From an uncultured Clostridia bacterium (lineage in GTDB: Bacteria; Bacillota; Clostridia; Peptostreptococcales; Anaerovoracaceae): a stretch of 64,000 nt of DNA. The DNA lies in assembly GCA_934278925.1 (NCBI GenBank), contig CAKQWJ010000003.1, forward strand, positions 62,001 through 126,000, read 5' to 3'. The translations under genes and the position numbers were made by a program. The notes beneath the pieces are model-generated. The model was not told the origin of the DNA and searched no databases. It was given only the letters and a program-made list of their open reading frames with translations. Shown here piece by piece: positions 62,170 to 64,000 of the stretch (position 1 is the stretch's first letter; every line of letters starts with the position of its first letter).

Positions 62170-62830
62170 TTTGTGCCAGCCTCCTCTCTACAAACGATAC
62201 CAGTCTTGCCAACGTCAGCGTCATAATTAAATAGATTACAGCCACTCCGAAGTATGCTTGGAATGACAGGAAACTGGAAGATGCCCACAGCGTACCCTGC
62301 CGTGTCACTTCCACGATGCCCACCACCGACAAAATCGATGTTTCCTTAATCAGGGCGATGAATTCGTTGCCCATGGCCGGTACGATGATTTTGAAAGCCT
62401 GAGGGACGATGACATACCGCATGGTCATGCGGCTGCTCATTCCCAGAGAGCGAGCAGCTTCCGTTTGACCGATATCCACCGCCTGCAATCCGCTTCGGAT
62501 AATTTCTGCCATATACGCGGAACTGTTAATTCCGCAGGCGATAAATCCAACGATGATAAAATGAGTCCAATTGAACTGAATTCCAAAGTTGGATTTCAGC
62601 AGCTGCGGCAGGCCGTATGCCAGAATGAGCACCTGCACCATCAGCGGGGTACCTCTCAGCACATCCACGTAGACCGTTGCAATTCCCCGCAGAATTCGAT
62701 GTTTGGACATTTTTGCAATAGCGACGAAAAGACCGATAATCAATCCGGCCAGCACCGCTACTAATGAAATGATCAATGTGGTGGGCACGCCCTGCGCCGC
62801 GACCGCAATTCCGTGTAAATAATCTGCCAA
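62156..62830 (-). CDS. polar amino acid (cystine-type) ABC transporter permease
   Basis: About 224 residues with five helices and the importer EAA loop (EAARSLGMSSRMTMRYVIVPQAFK). The N-terminal DVLRGTPLMVQVL segment is typical of His/Glu/Gln-type permeases. The frame runs to 62893, but the AGGAGG site six bases from a TTG at 62830 defines the start. Lies between the binding protein and ATPase genes. Confidence 0.9.
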   Translation of the reverse strand: MADYLHGIAVAAQGVPTTLIISLVAVLAGLIIGLFVAIAKMSKHRILRGIATVYVDVLRGTPLMVQVLILAYGLPQLLKSNFGIQFNWTHFIIVGFIACGINSSAYMAEIIRSGLQAVDIGQTEAARSLGMSSRMTMRYVIVPQAFKIIVPAMGNEFIALIKETSILSVVGIVEVTRQGTLWASSSFLSFQAYFGVAVIYLIMTLTLARLVSFVERRLAQSDRG

Positions 62831-62930
62831 AATAATTCCTCCTGAACAGAAATTGACCTCTGCCCCGAATCCGTCTCCGGGCCAGAAGGTCAATCACATT
62901 TTTTCACAATTTGAGCGTCTTGTTCACCGA

Positions 62931-63707
62931 CTACTTATTGAACCACTCATCTACCAGCTTGTCGTAAGTTCCGTCTTCCTTGATGTTGGCAAGGCCCTTG
63001 TTGATCTTTTCCAGAAGCTCATCATTTCCCTTGGCAACAGCAAAACCGTAATTCTCTGCGTTGAGCGCTTTGCCCACCATCTTTACCTTATCCGGCTGCT
63101 TCTTCATGTACGCTTCGTTCACCGGCTTGTCGTTAATTACGGCCGAAACATCTCCGTTGATCAGCTGCATCATGGCGGTATCCAAACCGTCGACGATTAC
63201 CGCCTCTTTAATCTTGCCTTCCTTCTTGAGGGTCTTCACCTTCTCCGCACCGGTGGTTCCGGTCTGAGCCGCAACCTTCATATCCGGGGTCAAATCGTCA
63301 ATGCTCTTGATATCGTTATTGTCCTCTGCCACAACAACGTACAGCTGGGATTCATAATATGCATCGCTGAAATCCACCTGCTTCTGTCTTTCCTTATCGT
63401 CCTTGTTCATTCCCGCTGCGACGATATCGATGTTGCCGGCTTTCAGAGCCGGAATCAGGCCGTCAAAGGACAGGTTCTCAAAGGTTACCTCGAAGCCCTG
63501 GTCTTTACCGATGGCTTTAATCAGGTCCATATCCAATCCCACGATGTTCTGATCTTCGTCCGTGGTATCAAACGGCGGGAATGTCGGTTCCGTTCCCACC
63601 TTATAGCTTACCGTTTCCTTATCGCTGCCATCGCCGCATGCTGTCAGCGACAGAATCATTCCTACGGACAGCAGTGCTGCCAGCACCAAAGTTACTTTCT
63701 TTTTCAT
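62931..63707 (-). CDS. amino acid ABC transporter substrate-binding lipoprotein
   Basis: About 258 residues. Lipoprotein signal with Lys-rich start, hydrophobic core and lipobox LTAC (Cys near 23). The type II binding-protein fold is recognised from GTEPTFPPFDT, IVGLDMDLIKAIG, FDGLIPALKAGNIDIVAAGM, and AAQTGTTGAEKVK. The ORF opens at 63725 over the GAGGAGG site itself, so the ATG at 63707 is the true start. Linked desulfidase makes cystine or cysteine the likely ligand. Confidence 0.9.
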   Translation of the reverse strand: MKKKVTLVLAALLSVGMILSLTACGDGSDKETVSYKVGTEPTFPPFDTTDEDQNIVGLDMDLIKAIGKDQGFEVTFENLSFDGLIPALKAGNIDIVAAGMNKDDKERQKQVDFSDAYYESQLYVVVAEDNNDIKSIDDLTPDMKVAAQTGTTGAEKVKTLKKEGKIKEAVIVDGLDTAMMQLINGDVSAVINDKPVNEAYMKKQPDKVKMVGKALNAENYGFAVAKGNDELLEKINKGLANIKEDGTYDKLVDEWFNK

Positions 63708-63770
63708 TTTTTCCATCCTCCTCAAACATAATCTTAAATGTTCTCAAACATGTTTTCAATCGTTTTCATA

Positions 63771-63799
63771 ATTATAAATGTTTTCGCATGATTATGCAA
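63771..63799 (-). promoter_or_regulatory. promoter of the cysteine ABC-cyuA operon
   Basis: Minus strand -35 TTGCAT (63794-63799), 17-base spacer, -10 TATAAT (63771-63776), about 64 bases before the binding-protein start. Confidence 0.75.
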
Positions 63800-63860
63800 T
63801 AGTTGTTTTGGCTTTTTTTACAGAAAAACCCGTTTTTCATGTTTCTTTTTTCAAACACAA

Positions 63861-63897
63861 GCAAAAGAGCGGAATCCTTCCGATTCCACTCTTTTGC
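63861..63897. terminator. terminator-like hairpin near the window end
   Basis: 16-base arms (GCAAAAGAGCGGAATC and its near complement, one mismatch) with a 5-base loop. It probably ends a gene lying beyond the right edge. The last 100 bases of the window show no other feature. Confidence 0.6.
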
Positions 63898-64000
63898 GAA
63901 TGTAGGTATATGTAAAGGTATTGATATAAATGCCATATTTTGATGGTAAGATTATATCATAAGATTTTGCAAAATGCAAAGATAAATAATCAAATTCACT

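Noticed and set aside
1..64000. tRNA, rRNA, insertion sequences, prophage or phage attachment sites
   Set aside because: No cloverleaf-like sequence, rRNA segment, transposase, integrase or terminal inverted repeats were noticed. A covariance-model or tRNA scan would be needed to exclude small RNA genes.

Overview
The window reads as a chromosomal stretch of an anaerobic Gram-positive bacterium of the Bacillota, most likely class Clostridia. The reasons are strong AGGAGG-type ribosome binding sites, the rimP-nusA-ylxR-infB-rbfA gene order, a NiaR-type NAD repressor, DUF4317 and CFI-box proteins, LytS/LytTR signalling, and a catabolic set built on carbamoyl phosphate, cysteine desulfidase and radical SAM chemistry. 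I cannot name a genus. Base composition looks even. I see no rRNA or tRNA gene, CRISPR array, insertion sequence or prophage.

Layout. 1-5.3 kb: 3' part of a KefB-like antiporter, a DUF4317 protein and an ABC-F ATPase. 5.3-13.5 kb: a MATE exporter, two GntR/FCD regulators and a peptide-use block (Sapep-type M20 dipeptidase, GPH-family symporter, M42 aminopeptidase, peptidase T); the divergent symporter/M42 pair shares a candidate operator. 13.6-19.4 kb: a second ABC-F protein with a degenerate second ATP site, then the NAD de novo genes niaR-nadC-nadB divergent from nadA, with back-to-back promoters whose -35 boxes lie inside a dyad. 19.5-23.1 kb: a MacB-like ATPase and a large FtsX-type permease, followed by three and a third copies of an 86-bp palindromic repeat. 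23.6-32.5 kb: the translation/RNA operon rimP-nusA-ylxR-infB-rbfA-nrnA-truB-ribF, with nudC at its end.

32.6-55.8 kb holds the most interesting content: an allantoin fermentation locus. It encodes two allantoinases each paired with an NCS1 permease, allantoate amidohydrolase (allC), ureidoglycine aminohydrolase (allE), ureidoglycolate dehydrogenase (allD), a single-chain fusion of the FdrA and YlbE (AllF-AllG) subunits of oxamate carbamoyltransferase, a separate DUF2877 protein (AllH), and a carbamate kinase to make ATP. Embedded with them are an LctP-family permease (a candidate oxamate exporter), a 65-residue membrane protein, and a regulator that fuses an XRE-type helix-turn-helix to a GntR/FCD protein. 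An 18-bp motif, roughly NGGTCAACCMATTTTTAA, recurs about eight times in the gaps of this locus and marks a probable regulon.

56-64 kb: a LytS/LytTR two-component system beside a dicarboxylate/amino-acid symporter whose promoter carries a textbook LytTR direct repeat, and a cyst(e)ine operon (ABC importer plus L-cysteine desulfidase).

Together the locus suggests a host- or gut-associated fermenter living on peptides, amino acids and purine-derived ureides. All functions are read from sequence motifs and gene context; no database search was run.
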